From Scytalidium lignicola (lineage: Eukaryota > Ascomycota > Leotiomycetes), in contig NCSJ02000187.1 of the NCBI GenBank assembly GCA_002812745.2, positions 20,007-84,006 on the forward strand: DNA of 64,000 nucleotides, in the 5' to 3' direction. Shown here piece after piece: positions 45,994 through 57,290 of this stretch. Made by a program: the position numbers and the translations under genes. Within the stretch, counting starts at the first letter, position 1. Each line of letters begins with the position of its first letter. A model generated the notes under the pieces. The model searched no databases and was not told the DNA's origin. It was given only the letters and a program-made list of their open reading frames with translations.

Positions 45994-46701
45994 ATGCAGC
46001 CTACTTTTACTAACCGGGTTCATACATGCCTTGTAACAGAATATGCTGGGGAGCCTATCGCAACCGCAAGCACTCGAGTTGCCCTATTAGAGGCTACAAG
46101 ACAGTGCATTACAGGACACCAATCGTTGCTCGAAAAAGCTAGAATACTACACTGTGATGTTTCAACTGGAAACCTTCTTATAAATGAGAATCCGAATGCC
46201 AGATATTTTGGATGTCTGTTAGACCTGGATCACGCGGTCGAGTTGAAGCTAGATGGATCCTCTGGAGTAAGAGGTAGAGGAACGATACCATTCCAAGCAA
46301 TCGGTGTACTTCTTGGAGAGCAAAACTCGGTTATGAACGATCTCGAGTCTTTCTTCTGGGTGTTATTCTGGATCTGCATTTTCTATGGTGAACCGAGCGA
46401 GGAGAAGATTGTTTTACGTTATGATAAGTGGCTATATCTGATTGACGCAGATTTGGCTACAGAAAAGGCGGAAGAAGTACAAAATGAAGAATGTTTTCTA
46501 CAGAATGCTGCGAATAACTTCACAACAACGTACCAACCCTTGATCCCTTGGCTTAACAAATTACGGAAAGTATTGTTCCCGAACGGAGAAAGAAGGAGTA
46601 CGCTGGATATGGGTCTTTATGATGAAATGCAAAAGATTCTTAAAGAAGCCCAAACTGACCCTAACGTCATCGGAAAACGTCAACGGAAATTAAGCACCTA
46701 G
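45994..46701 (+). pseudogene. FunK1-type protein kinase, C-terminal two-thirds
   Basis: An open frame of 235 residues from the ATG at 45994. It contains the kinase catalytic loop HCDVSTGN, the metal-binding LDLDHA in place of DFG, then GVRGRGTIPFQAIGVLLGE, NDLESFFWVLFWIC and a helical C-terminal part ending KRQRKLST. These are the marks of fungal FunK1 kinases. The N-lobe with its ATP-binding lysine is absent upstream. The 280 bases before it are not kinase-like, so the gene has lost a segment by deletion or rearrangement. The frame itself has no stop. I treat it as a truncated relic, though a short product might still be made. Confidence 0.72.
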
Positions 46702-47279
46702 TACTTTCTTCTATATGTTCGGATAAAGTGGGATTTCAACACTCGCTTTTAAGCGCGAAGTTGTTAGAGAACAATGTGGAGCGCATTTCAATGTATAAAC
46801 CATACTGCAGGGGGGATATGTGATAGCTTTTTACGTGGCGTGTGACTGTCTTTGTATTTAGTCTGTTCACATCGCTAACCGGTCTTCTCTCCTCAACAAT
46901 CACCTATCGAGCCCTAGCAGCGTATCGGGCAGTCGTTATTTGCTCATCAAGCGCAATCGTGATAGATGTCGTGACAATAGACAACTGTCAGACGAAGCCC
47001 AAATACCGCCGAAGCCCAAATGCAGTATTTGGGCTAATGGCCGTCAAACCCTAATAATATTCTTCATACACGCCCTCAAGACAGTTACTTTGTAAGATAG
47101 AAAATTATCCTCCCCTCCACACGCTTCCAGGCCGTACACCACACCTTTCATGAAATGCTTGAGGGTCTTTAAACCGTATGCGCCTTTGAAGGGGTTTTGC
47201 CATATTTGACACAATATTTAGACAAAGTCTGCAAGCCAAAGCCGAGAAAAAGTATAAAAACACGAAAAATATATTTTGC
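46702..47279. other. Non-coding stretch with hairpin and a coding-like fragment
   Basis: An 11-bp inverted repeat (46996-47006 with 47025-47035, AGCCCAAATAC) could form a hairpin. On the reverse strand, about 47215 to 47054, a 50-codon piece reads like protein (NPFKGAYGLKTLKHFMKG, then VVYGLEACGGEDNFL) and ends at a TGA. It has no start and no recognised family. Confidence 0.4.
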
Positions 47280-47423
47280 TTAAAGAGTTTTGGGGTCCCG
47301 GTATCGCATTTTCGTTCCAGGATCTAGTTTCTTATGAACAGGCTTTCTATTAATACCAGTCTTATCTAGTTCTGAACCTTTCTTCTCAGCCTGGTTGAAG
47401 AAACCAGATCGACCTTTCACCAT
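47280..47423 (-). CDS. Small basic protein, 47 residues, unknown
   Basis: A complete frame (MVKGRSGFFNQAEKK..., ending RYRDPKTL) with about a quarter Lys/Arg. It is preceded by a pyrimidine-rich tract at 47430-47500 of the kind found in fungal core promoters and leaders. About 65 bases downstream on the same strand lies the coding-like fragment at 47054-47215, perhaps a second exon, though I find no splice pair that joins them in frame. No family is recognised. It is either a real small gene, the first exon of a larger one, or chance. Confidence 0.38.
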   Translation of the reverse strand: MVKGRSGFFNQAEKKGSELDKTGINRKPVHKKLDPGTKMRYRDPKTL

Positions 47424-48618
47424 CAAATCAGGTGTGGAAGGAATGCTGATTTGAGCTGAGAGAAGATGGAGAGCAAGGAAAGAAAGAGAGACGGCGAAAG
47501 TTCGGACAGAATCTAGCAGTGATACAATAAAGGCGCAAAAGGCAATGTATCGGCGAGAAGCGTGGAATAATACTCGTTAAGAAAAAAGGCTTCTCCAAGA
47601 GAGGAACGGGTTCTCTTATGCTAGGGAGGGGAAGTTCGCCGTTTCGCTAGGTACTGGAACGAAGCAGCTGAGGGACGCATCATTGCACTGTAAGAGCGCA
47701 ACGGTGCAGCCTGACTGAGCCCTTCCGCCAAAATTGGGAGGGGTTGAAGAAGGGGCCCCTAGCATCCTAGATTGATCCCATCATCTAACCTTGACAGCAA
47801 GTGATGTTTTGAACAAAGAGCGACAGCAAGGCTCAGTTGGCGCTCTGGGAGTGCTCTGGGAGGACTCAGGGAGCGGAGGAGCAAAGCGGCCGGAGGGCTT
47901 TGAAGGCTAGTCACCGATCCAGATGGCCAAAGCTGGTTTTTCGCTCGTAACTAATCATCAAGCCCGTGCACGCGCCTTACCTGATGCAGCAGGTCGCTAA
48001 ACCCAGCATGGCAGGCCGCAGTACTCAGATACTGTAATAAACTTTCATCATTCATTCGGGTTGCTGAGGACCACGAGTGAAGCAGTGCAGAAGAGGTCCC
48101 GCGATAACGAATAATGCTACTCGTATGCAATTGTTACATGCTTATGAACATAACTTCAGTCCAATTTATAGTAAAGGAAAAGTATTCTGAATATTTACGA
48201 AGGTTGTAGCTTTTGACTTCTATAATCTTTCTAGGGGTCAATAAATCTCTTCAAGGAAGAAAGCCACTCGGCCGGGGATATCTCCGCGCACATCTGATCC
48301 TTTTTTTTGCCAGAATTCAAAGATGATCCAACTTTCAACCTTTAACTTATTAATTCCGTACCTTATTACAACCCCCTCCCTTCTCCCCCCCTTCTTGCCT
48401 ATATAAATAGCTTGTTCGCAATTGTTATCTGGACGGAATTCTTGCGGGGCCCGCAATCTCAAAGTTTTGAGTCTCCACAATCACCGCGTCTCCGCATTGC
48501 GGGACTAGTAAGACGCGCATAGCGAAAGGTAACTTCATACGGTTTTTCCCTTGCTTTTTAGCTAGCTTGGAGTTATGCAATAAGTTTGCTCCAAAAGAAT
48601 CCGCTAGAGACAAGTAAG
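47424..48618. other. Intergenic, GC-richer part then promoter of the Zn2Cys6 gene
   Basis: About 1.2 kb. A GC-richer block at about 47600-47950 includes near-repeats of GCTCTGGGAG and a GGAGGAG run. The last 300 bases lead into the regulator at 48619. No gene is supported; the reverse frames at 48238-48613 look like chance. Confidence 0.5.
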
Positions 48619-51052
48619 ATGGCAGGTTCTGGTTCGTTTGACCAAGATGTGGTGAGGAAGCCGCGGGCCTGCATTCCTTGTCACGAGCGAAAGGTGCGGT
48701 GTAATGCTAGTCTAGTTGGCTTACCCTGCGCACGCTGTATCAAGAGTGGCAGGTCAGGTCAATGTGTTCTGGTCCGCTTACCAGACAGATCAGCCGCGTG
48801 AGTCTCTTGATGATTGTTCTGCACAGTCTTCCTCTTCCTAACCGCGAAAAAAGGAGGCTACGAAAGCGGAAGCGTGATCAAGGTCGAGATTATCAAGAGC
48901 ATGTGTGGGCATGCCAAAGCGTACGGCCTGAGTCTCAAGAGTTTAGAGTCGTGAGAGAGGATAATGCTCACATATCGGCCATCGCAGTTCACCCACCGAG
49001 CGGTCTTAATAACAATATAAGCTCGCCGTCGATTCTTGGACACGCTTCAACGAGTCCCGCCGAGTGGGCCACTCAACAGGTGCTACCAGATTCCGACGGT
49101 GACACGGTGACAGAGGAAGACACCCAGCTCGAGACATGTCGAAAGATAGCCCAGTGGTCAGATGATCCTGTCTCGCCGACCCGAGTAGGTCATCCCGTTC
49201 AAGGGCGAGAGGTATTGGAATATCACGATGGAGTCAATTCGACGACGATACTCGGCGAGCTTTTCGGACAGAAAAGGCCCCGAAGATTCGTCCGCATTCT
49301 TTTACGCGAACCTGCCCCGATGGAGCAAGGGCAGAGAGTAGGAACGGAGAACGCCAATATGGAGTTTTTGCGGAGACAAGGAGCCTTTAGTCTTCCGCAA
49401 CGATTAACGTGGTATGTCTCCTTTTCTCCCTAGGAGNAAAACACTATAGGTTGTTTATTTGACTAAAGGATTCTAGTGAGAAGCTTCTACACCTGTATTT
49501 TGAACTGGTCCACCCATACACTCCGATCCTTGATCGCCTTGTATTCATGCGTGAATTCAAGGATGGGACATTCTCGATGTTTCTCATGCAGTGCATTCTG
49601 ACCTGTGTCGTGCCGTATGTGCCAAACGAGTTGCTCGCAGAAATTGGACACTTAGATCGATTCAGCGCACAGAAATCGTTCTTTTCAAATGCTCAACTAC
49701 TCTACGACTTAGGTGCGGAGAAATCACAGTTCTGTTTGTTTCAAGGCTCCTTAGCTCTGACCTCGGTGCATTTTTCATTTGGCCTAGATAAGGATTGTAG
49801 ATTTTGGTTAACCAACTCTGTTCGTCTTGCCACACAGATGGGACTTCATCGAAAGCAGATGGTGGATCAGTTAGACGCTTCCGCTAGGAAACTATTCACC
49901 CGCGCGTTTTGGGTATTGTATAATAAAGATGTACTGATGGCAATTGCGGGGCGTTGTAACGTCCGCCGACTGAACGACCGTCATATTGACTTGCCGGAAG
50001 TGACTGAAGACGACTTGGAAGAAGATGGCGATATTGAAGGTTTCCAGCACGTTCTTTCACCTATCACGCGCATACAAAAGTTGTATATTGTGCATAATAC
50101 AAGACTGGCTCGAATATGTAAGTTCTCTCTATAACTACAGTACAACTACCGGCTTACTAAGGGAGTTTGAAAAGGTGCACAGTACATAGAAAGTTTTAGA
50201 GCACCGAATTCTACACGGTTAGGGTCTGCCTGCGGAGAACTTGAGCAAGCTATCTCTCAATGGAGAAGATCATTACCTGCAGAGCTGCACACCGACTCTG
50301 TGGGAGATTGGACTACTGATGAAATTTGGATATTAGTGTTGAAGGCTATGAGCTACCGTTTAGAATGTGTCCTCTACCGGAATCTTAAAGAGCTTTGTGC
50401 TGGTGAGGAGAACTCATCACGACGGGCGCTCCAGAAACAGCAGGATGCCATGCTAGAATTGGATGCTATCCTAGATCGGGTTATGCTTCATGATCTGGTC
50501 GCTTCCTGTCCCCTAGCATTGTAAATCGTTTCCTTGCGTGGCTATCTTCAGTACAACAACTTACATATTAATAGGTCAACTTGCGCATCAACGGTAATAG
50601 CAATGCACATCGAGATTGCCTTGAGCACATCCTCTACAATCCCACAGAGACGGGCCAACCGAACACACATCTATAATGGCCTTAGTTATCTTCGAGCTAG
50701 CTCTGAATACTGGGATAGTATACGGGGAAATTTACGCATGTTTGAGGTCATTGTGGCAGGGACAGGCTTGTCACTTGGTGGTCCTGATCTTTGTGATCTC
50801 GACTTGACATCAATGAATCCATTTATGAGAATCGATAGTAGCAAGAGGGCTTCTTACGTTAACGACCATGTCACTGATTCATTTCGGATTCCTGACGCAC
50901 TTAATTCTGCATGGAGTGGCTTCCAATCTCGTGCAGCATTTGACGTTGCTGAAGTAGACTTCTCGTATGAGCCATTATTGGCTGAGGATCCTGAGAAATG
51001 GTTGAACGAATTAATTGGGGAAAGTGTTTTTGGAATGAACAGCAGCATTTAG
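48619..51052 (+). CDS. Zn2Cys6 transcription factor with fungal-specific domain
   Basis: A 733-residue nuclear regulator in five exons: 48619-48797, 48854-49411, 49477-50117, 50175-50520 and 50575-51052. They sum to 2,202 nt, in frame throughout. The Zn2Cys6 cluster is at residues 18-51: ACIPCHERKVRCN, then GLPCARC and a final Cys before VLVRLP. A basic segment (RLRKRKRD) and an acidic linker follow. The fungal_trans domain begins near residue 240 with LHLYFELVHPYTPILDR, then SVRLATQMGLHR and ARKLFTRAFWVLY. The layout resembles the cutinase-regulator (CTF1-like) group. An amidase gene starts about 1 kb downstream on the same strand and may be its target, by position only. One N lies in the second intron. 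Confidence 0.9.
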
Positions 51053-52119
51053 TCAGACGAGTAGACGATCTCCACCTAAACTTATTGGCAAACATTTGCC
51101 CGATGGATGAATGGTAATTTATCCTTGATCTGTATATCATACCTAAAGTAGATTATGTTTGAAGGTATTATCTAGTAATTCCTTCTCTTTTACGCATTGC
51201 ATTCCGTTAGTAGGCTTGCTGCTCTTGCCCAGGCGCTAATCACTCTCAGCAGCTCAGCAGCTCACCTGAGCAACCTGAGCATCGCCATGTTGCCACCGCA
51301 CGTAATCAACCGTACACACTGATCGTGCTCCGTCACAGTAGAGGTGGCTGAGATGGAGTGATTGGGTCATTGCTTCACTGATTCGGTTTTGGGTTGCTGA
51401 GTTGTATGCTTTCTGTGCCTCTTTTTTTAAAATATTGTACAATGATATCGGAGATTAACCTGCTTCTTTCACAATTATAGGGCTAAACTGCACACAGTAC
51501 TCTTACTGTCGGTACACTACCGATATAACACGTAGTACGTCACTTTATTGGTGATATACTAGTTGTGTTGATGGTTGATTGATTGTGAAGGTGGTGGGGT
51601 GGAGCTCTAGCTCAAGGCTACAGTCCCCCACTACCTAATTGGAACCCAACAATAATATACGGAGGTTATGTAGATTTATTATTAGTCACACTTTAATTTT
51701 ATCATTAGGCCAGATGGTTTGGTTTCTTTCCCGATATGGAAAGCGATCTAATTTATATCTTAGACGTACGCGATAACGATAACAGATAGTAATGATTAAT
51801 GATAACTCTTGTTCAAACTTCGTTAGGTAGATTATCTACTCCCACTTTTGTTAAATCCGTCTTCTTCGCCGTATAATTGTATGAACCTCATCAATAATAC
51901 GTCTCCGGTACAGTGTACCACGTCTGTCAAGCTACAAGACATCCCTGGCCAATCATCTGAGCACTTTTAATGAACAAGCCATACTCTGTACACCTACACC
52001 CCCCGTATACATATTAGATTCGGCTACAGTATTTCGGGAGCATATGTAAAACAGATCGAACTTCGCGGACTAGACAAAAGAAAGTAAGGGAATCAAAAAG
52101 AAGAGAAAAGAGAAGCAAG
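51053..52119. other. Intergenic with repeat copy B and the amidase promoter
   Basis: About 1.07 kb. It contains the second dispersed repeat copy, a short palindrome-like CTCAGCAGCTCAGCAGCTCA near 51244-51263, and AT-rich DNA. The last 100 bases are a purine-rich leader for the amidase. No gene is supported. Confidence 0.55.
51512..51599. repeat. Dispersed repeat, copy B
   Basis: Close match to 14732-14817 in the same orientation. Just beyond it, CAGTCCCCCACTACCTAATT (51621-51640) resembles CTCCCCACTACCCGATTAGG at 57147-57166, so a wider repeat family may be scattered here. Confidence 0.75.
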
Positions 52120-54235
52120 ATGGTGAAAACCTATCAGGAGCGTGCTGCTGAAAAACGTGCCTACCAAGTCTCTTTGATCCCCAAGGAATGGCGTCTATCA
52201 GCCATCCCATCGATTGAATCTGTCCCTGATGCGCTGGAGTATATTCGCACATCCGGCCTCCTTTCACCAGAAGAACTGTCCCTGACAGAAACTACTGATG
52301 CCAGCATCCTTCTCCATAGACTTTTAAAGAGAGAAATCTCTTCGTTGCAAGTTGTCCGTGCATTTGCCAAACGAGCGGCCATCGCACACCAGCTGACCAC
52401 ATGTTGCACTGAGATCTTTTTTGAAGAGGCCTTTGAGCAAGCCAAGGAGCTGGACGATGTCCTTGCAAGAACGGGGAAACCGGTAGGACCTTTGCATGGA
52501 TTGCCCGTGAGCATTAAGGATGCGATTGATGTGAAAGGGAAAGATACCTCGATTGGTAAGTCGTTTACATCAGAAACCATCTCAATTTTATTAGGGTTAT
52601 CTATACCACCACGGTCCAAAACTACATTTAGATTTCAATTACTGACCCGGTGATTTTTATTGAATAATAGGATGGGTTGGATTAACTAACCGGCCTGCCG
52701 CGGAAGATGCACACGCCGCGAAAGCGCTGCGTAAACTCGGCGCGGTGTTGTATGTCAAGACGAATGTACCGCAGTCCATGATGGTATGGTACTCCCTTTA
52801 AATCATCCTCTCCACCCCGGAAACTTCTCTCTAGTTGTTAGCTGATTTGTATTAAAAAAGATGTCCGACTCTTACAATCATGTCTTTGGCCAATGCGTAA
52901 ATTCGTTAAACCGTGCCTTGATTTCCGGCGGAAGCAGTGGCGGCGAGTCATCCCTGATCTCAGCTCGTGGCAGTGTCTTGGGCATTGGGACTGATATTGG
53001 GGGTTCAATTCGCATCCCAGCAGCGTTATGCGGTCTCTATGGGCTGACGCCAGGTTCGGGACGACAACCATACGAGCGGAGAGGGTGAGTACATTCCCTC
53101 ACCCTTTGAAAAGAAGATACTGATATCTTTTGCAGGGTTAGACAAGATATAGTCCGTTCGATTGCGGGCCCCATTGCCACGCACCTATCCAGTATTGAAG
53201 TGTACATGCAAGCTTTGCCACAGGCGAAGCCATGGGAGGATGATCCATATGTCTACCCTCTACCCTGGAGGACAGAACGCTGCTCTTTACCATCGACACA
53301 AAAGCTCAGAATAGGCTTCATTATCGACGATGGTGTAGTCAAGCCTCAGCCACCGGTTATGCGTGCTGTGGAGGAGGTTGTTGCTGCTTTGAAATCTGCA
53401 GGCCATGAAGGTGAGAATCCTCAAGAAATCCTTAACAGCTCTACTGGTAATAATATAACGCTGTGTAGTGATCGAATGGGACGCAACATCCCATGCCCAT
53501 GCCTATGATCTCTGGGAAAAGGCAATCCTCTCAGATGGCGGAGCTGCCTGCCAGAAATTATGTGATATGTCTGGTGAACCTTTGATAGAAGGTATGCTGG
53601 TGGGAACAGCCAAGGACTTACTTACCACGGCACAAACACATCAGGTAACTAAACTAACCTTTTATCCCATTCTATCGAATTACTTGTGACAAAAATGATC
53701 GCTAATTGCCTCCTTTTTAGTTAATTGCAAATAAGTATGATTATGAGACGAGCTATCTCCGCCGCTGGCAAGCTGCTGGCCTAGATGCCCTTATCATGCC
53801 GGTCACGCCATGGGTGGGATATAAACCCTGGACATGGGTGAAGTCCCATCAATACGTAGGCTACACGAGTATATGGAATTTATTAGACTGGCCAGCGCTC
53901 GCGGTGCCTGTTACGACTGTCACCAAAGAAAAGGATGAGATGGTGAGTCAGGAGTGGAAGACCCACCAAGGGAGGAATAAAGCCGACGAGTTTAATAAAC
54001 AGCAATGTAAGTTTGCTCAATTCCTAGAAAAAGATCAGATTGCTTGCTGCAATTCCAGAAATGGCATGCTAATTGTATATTAAATTTTATAGATGATATT
54101 GATTTGGTGGATGGTATGCCGGTTGGAGTACAAATTGTGAGTGGAAAATATGAGGAAGAGAAGTGTATTGCAGTAGCGAAAGTTATTAAAGGATTGTTGA
54201 ACGAGAGTAGTAGAAAGGGAGGATTTAAATTGTGA
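52120..54235 (+). CDS. Amidase, fungal acetamidase type
   Basis: An amidase-signature hydrolase that would release ammonia from a carboxamide. Seven exons (52120-52555, 52671-52783, 52861-53084, 53136-53410, 53469-53644, 53721-54006 and 54093-54235) sum to 1,653 nt, 550 residues, the normal length for acetamidase relatives. The Ser-cisSer-Lys triad is complete: Lys133 in VSIKDAID, the cis-Ser at 208/209 in SGGSSGGE, and the nucleophile Ser232 in TDIGGSIRIPA. The usual C-terminal signature DGMPVGVQIV is present. No signal peptide is seen, so it is cytosolic. Such enzymes let fungi use amides as nitrogen sources, and the natural substrate may be a larger amide. All splice sites are GT..AG. Confidence 0.92.
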
Positions 54236-55129
54236 ATTAACCTAAGGCTTATAGAACACCTTGCATATTTGCATGATAAGAAGAAAACCAAAGACATATA
54301 TTAAGAGAGTATACAAGAGGAAAGCATTAAGGTGTACTATATTCTGTTAAACTTCGCCGAACCGAAAATAATAGCTTTGTTACCATATTTCTTGAAGAAG
54401 ACACATGAAAGAGAGATTATACAAGAGGGATGGGGGGGGTGTCATGTTAAAATATGTGATAATATTAATGTAGTACTAGCAGGAGCTACGAAAAGCGCCG
54501 TGGAGTTGCCTGGAAGGAGTATTTCTGGAAGAGGTTGTAGTTACCGGTATAGTGATAACAAGAGCTAATCTATATCACATTGCCATAAGGGACATGCGGA
54601 GGCAGTAGGAACTACTGGTGATTCTCAGACTGAAACCCTACAGCAAGGACTTACATGGGAATACATATAAGGAGATATTAAAAGTGGTGAAGTTCTGAGG
54701 TGGTAGAGTCCATAACACTGGAGAAGAGTCTCTTTACGACAAACAAGATCAGCTAGATGTAAACTTTAAGTCCAAGAGCATCGTCTTAATCGGATGAAGC
54801 TGCTGACGTATTTATGACTGCCATTTCGTATGAGTTGAAGGAATTTCACTTGCTTTTCGTATAGTTTTGCTCATGTATCACATAACAAGAATAGAACACA
54901 GCTTTTAAGCACATTAAAATCCATGAGATATAAGTGCTCTGACAATTAATCTATAGAAGGCTGCAAATCTTTTATCATCTTTAGTGATGCATTTGTGAAT
55001 CATCATTTTTTTCCCGCCAAATCATAATCTTCTAATGAACCAAAACGCCTTGCTACAGGTAAAATAAGCTACTATGAAATATATATATATACTGATGAAA
55101 CGAAGCAGGATGCTCTGTAGAATACATAA
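54236..55129. other. Convergent intergenic region
   Basis: About 900 AT-rich bases between the amidase stop and the stop of the reverse-strand transporter. Small open frames occur but none is convincing. Nothing is supported. Confidence 0.55.
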
Positions 55130-56745
55130 TTATTCATTTCTCGTGTACGCTGAGTTCTGTCGCCAGTGTGGTCCATAGCGTATAACAATAAGAGGCAGAG
55201 GTATCAAAACTGCGCATATAGCTGCCAAAACTAGGAAGCCATATCCAAGTCCAAGGGCACCGGTTAGAGGAGGAATAGCGAGCGGGAGTAAAGTTCCAGC
55301 CAAACAACGAGCAATAAGCACACCGGTCATTGCAGAAGCAGAGTAAAGCCCAAAAGCATCCACGATGTATGAAGCTAGGGATATCGTGATGAAGAGTAGG
55401 AAAAACCCAGTCAGACCGACAGAGAACAGAAGTAGACTGACGGGCCAGTGCGCATACGGCACCCATCCGTAGAATGCTACAATGGCCGGCATGAAGACTG
55501 CTCCAATGACCATGAATGGCAATCGATATTCCGGATGAGCGGCTACCCCACGAGACTTGCTTAATGTGACATAGACATGGTCAAGGTAGATATTGCACAC
55601 CACAATTCCACAGGAAGCTCCGATACCTAGTCGCAGTCAGCAGAGCTCTTGGGGATTTCGTATACCTGGTTATTCTTACTAAAACTTAAAAACGAAGAAC
55701 CTGTCTGAGCTGGGGAGAAGTGGTAGATCTCCGTCAGCATTTCTGGTAGAGTCGTTGCTATCATGTAAAACAGTGTGAACATCAATCCTCCGTAGAACGA
55801 CATAATCTGCAGCACACCCGAGTCCAACATCACATGTAAAGGCCGCATGAGAGAACTTCGCAAAGCTGACCATAACGTCATGCCTGCAGTTTCCACATCC
55901 CAAGCACTCTTCAACGATTCATCATTGGTCTCCTTGCGCAAGCGAGCAGCTCTTCGCTGTAGGATGGGGACTTTGTACGTCTCGCGAAGAAGAATGAAAA
56001 ATGTCACTTCACACAAGATGGCCAGGACAGCACTCATCCAGAGAATCCTTCTCCAGCCGAGCGACTCCGCAATAACACCACTGATGGCTGGTCCAACAGC
56101 GCCTCCTATGAGGGGCGCCAGCATTACCAGCGACATCCCTGAGCCCCGCGACTCCGATGGGAAAATATCCCCGATGATAGCTGGATTGAGGACATTCGAC
56201 GCAACTGCGAATCCGGTCAAGAAACGAGCGAAAATCAAAAGGTTTACGCTCCGACTGAGTGCTGCGAGGATAACTCCTAGAATGAAAATACAATTGGCTA
56301 CGTTGAAGGTCGGGTACCGTCCATAAATCTCCGAAAGCGGCGCGATGAGGAGTGGTCCTGCTGCTTCGCCGAGCTCCCACACAGTGACGAGTAAGATACT
56401 GGCGGATTTACTCTCTTTACCTTCTAGATCAAAGACGATTTGGTTGGCGACTGGGACGATGCCAATACACGTGAACGTCCTGATACAAGTTCGGCGTTAG
56501 CGAAAGTGGTGGAAGTTTTTCAAATGGCTCTTAAAAAATTTCCAAGTTCCTTTTGCTTGTTGGTTCACTTACACTGTAAAGGCCATCAGGGCAAGTAGAG
56601 CGACCACGCCCATCTTGTAGGCCTTGGGCCAATCCATTGGGTTCTCAGGATCGCCATTTGGGTCGAAGTCAACCAGTGTATGAGTTTCAGTATGCTGTTG
56701 CTGGGGTTCATGATTCGGACCCAGCAAAGGTTGTGCCTCGTCCAT
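55130..56745 (-). CDS. MFS transporter of the DHA1 drug:H+ antiporter type
   Basis: A membrane exporter of 489 residues in three exons: 56745-56573, 56479-55680 and 55626-55130, with introns of 93 and 53 nt. The start at 56745 (MDEAQPLLGP) is the first ATG; the open frame upstream lacks one. The N-terminus is polar with the DPENPMDWPK motif typical of fungal DHA1 proteins. Twelve membrane segments follow, with SEIYGRYP (motif A) between TM2 and TM3, a PSESRGSG loop after TM4, and APLIGGAVGPAISG (motif C) in TM5, the antiporter mark. It may expel a drug, a polyamine or a metabolite. It converges on the amidase gene; no functional link is evident. Confidence 0.92.
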
Positions 56746-57290
56746 GGCGGGGACGGTTCCGAGGGGAACAGAGAGTCTCTGAACGAAATCCTCTTTCAAT
56801 AGCAATTGACTGTGTTCTTGTAATGCTCGGAAACTGTGGAGTTTGACGAGAACCAGAGAAACATTTGTGGATTAGCAGTGTAGAGAAACAGTAACTAGTG
56901 ATTATTATTATTAATCACTGCCATCCGTATTCGCATCACTGTGGCCCAAATCTGACCAAGTCCCCTTCAGCAGATAGCGCCAAGCTAGAGAAGAATTCCG
57001 TCAACCGGCGTAAAAAGTGTAGAGATAAGGGCGTACGCCCCCGCTCTTCTTCGCCATGTTACATCTAGATCGCGTCGCTGCTTAAGCCTTCAACATATAT
57101 CCAATCATTATTGTCGAAGATGGTGATCAAGCTGCTTAGGGCTAGCTCCCCACTACCCGATTAGGACTAGTAGACATGTGACCATACTCACCACGTGACT
57201 AGCTACCAACATTAATTATCGGCAATCTCGTGTGTGGATTTAGGTAAACCGTATGTGGATTTAGGAATGGCCTAATAAATCAAATCAATT
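56746..57290. other. Promoter side of the DHA1 transporter
   Basis: About 545 bases. Two direct copies of TGTGGATTTAGG lie at about 57233-57244 and 57254-57265, and a stretch at 57147-57166 resembles the DNA beside dispersed repeat B. No gene is supported. Confidence 0.5.
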
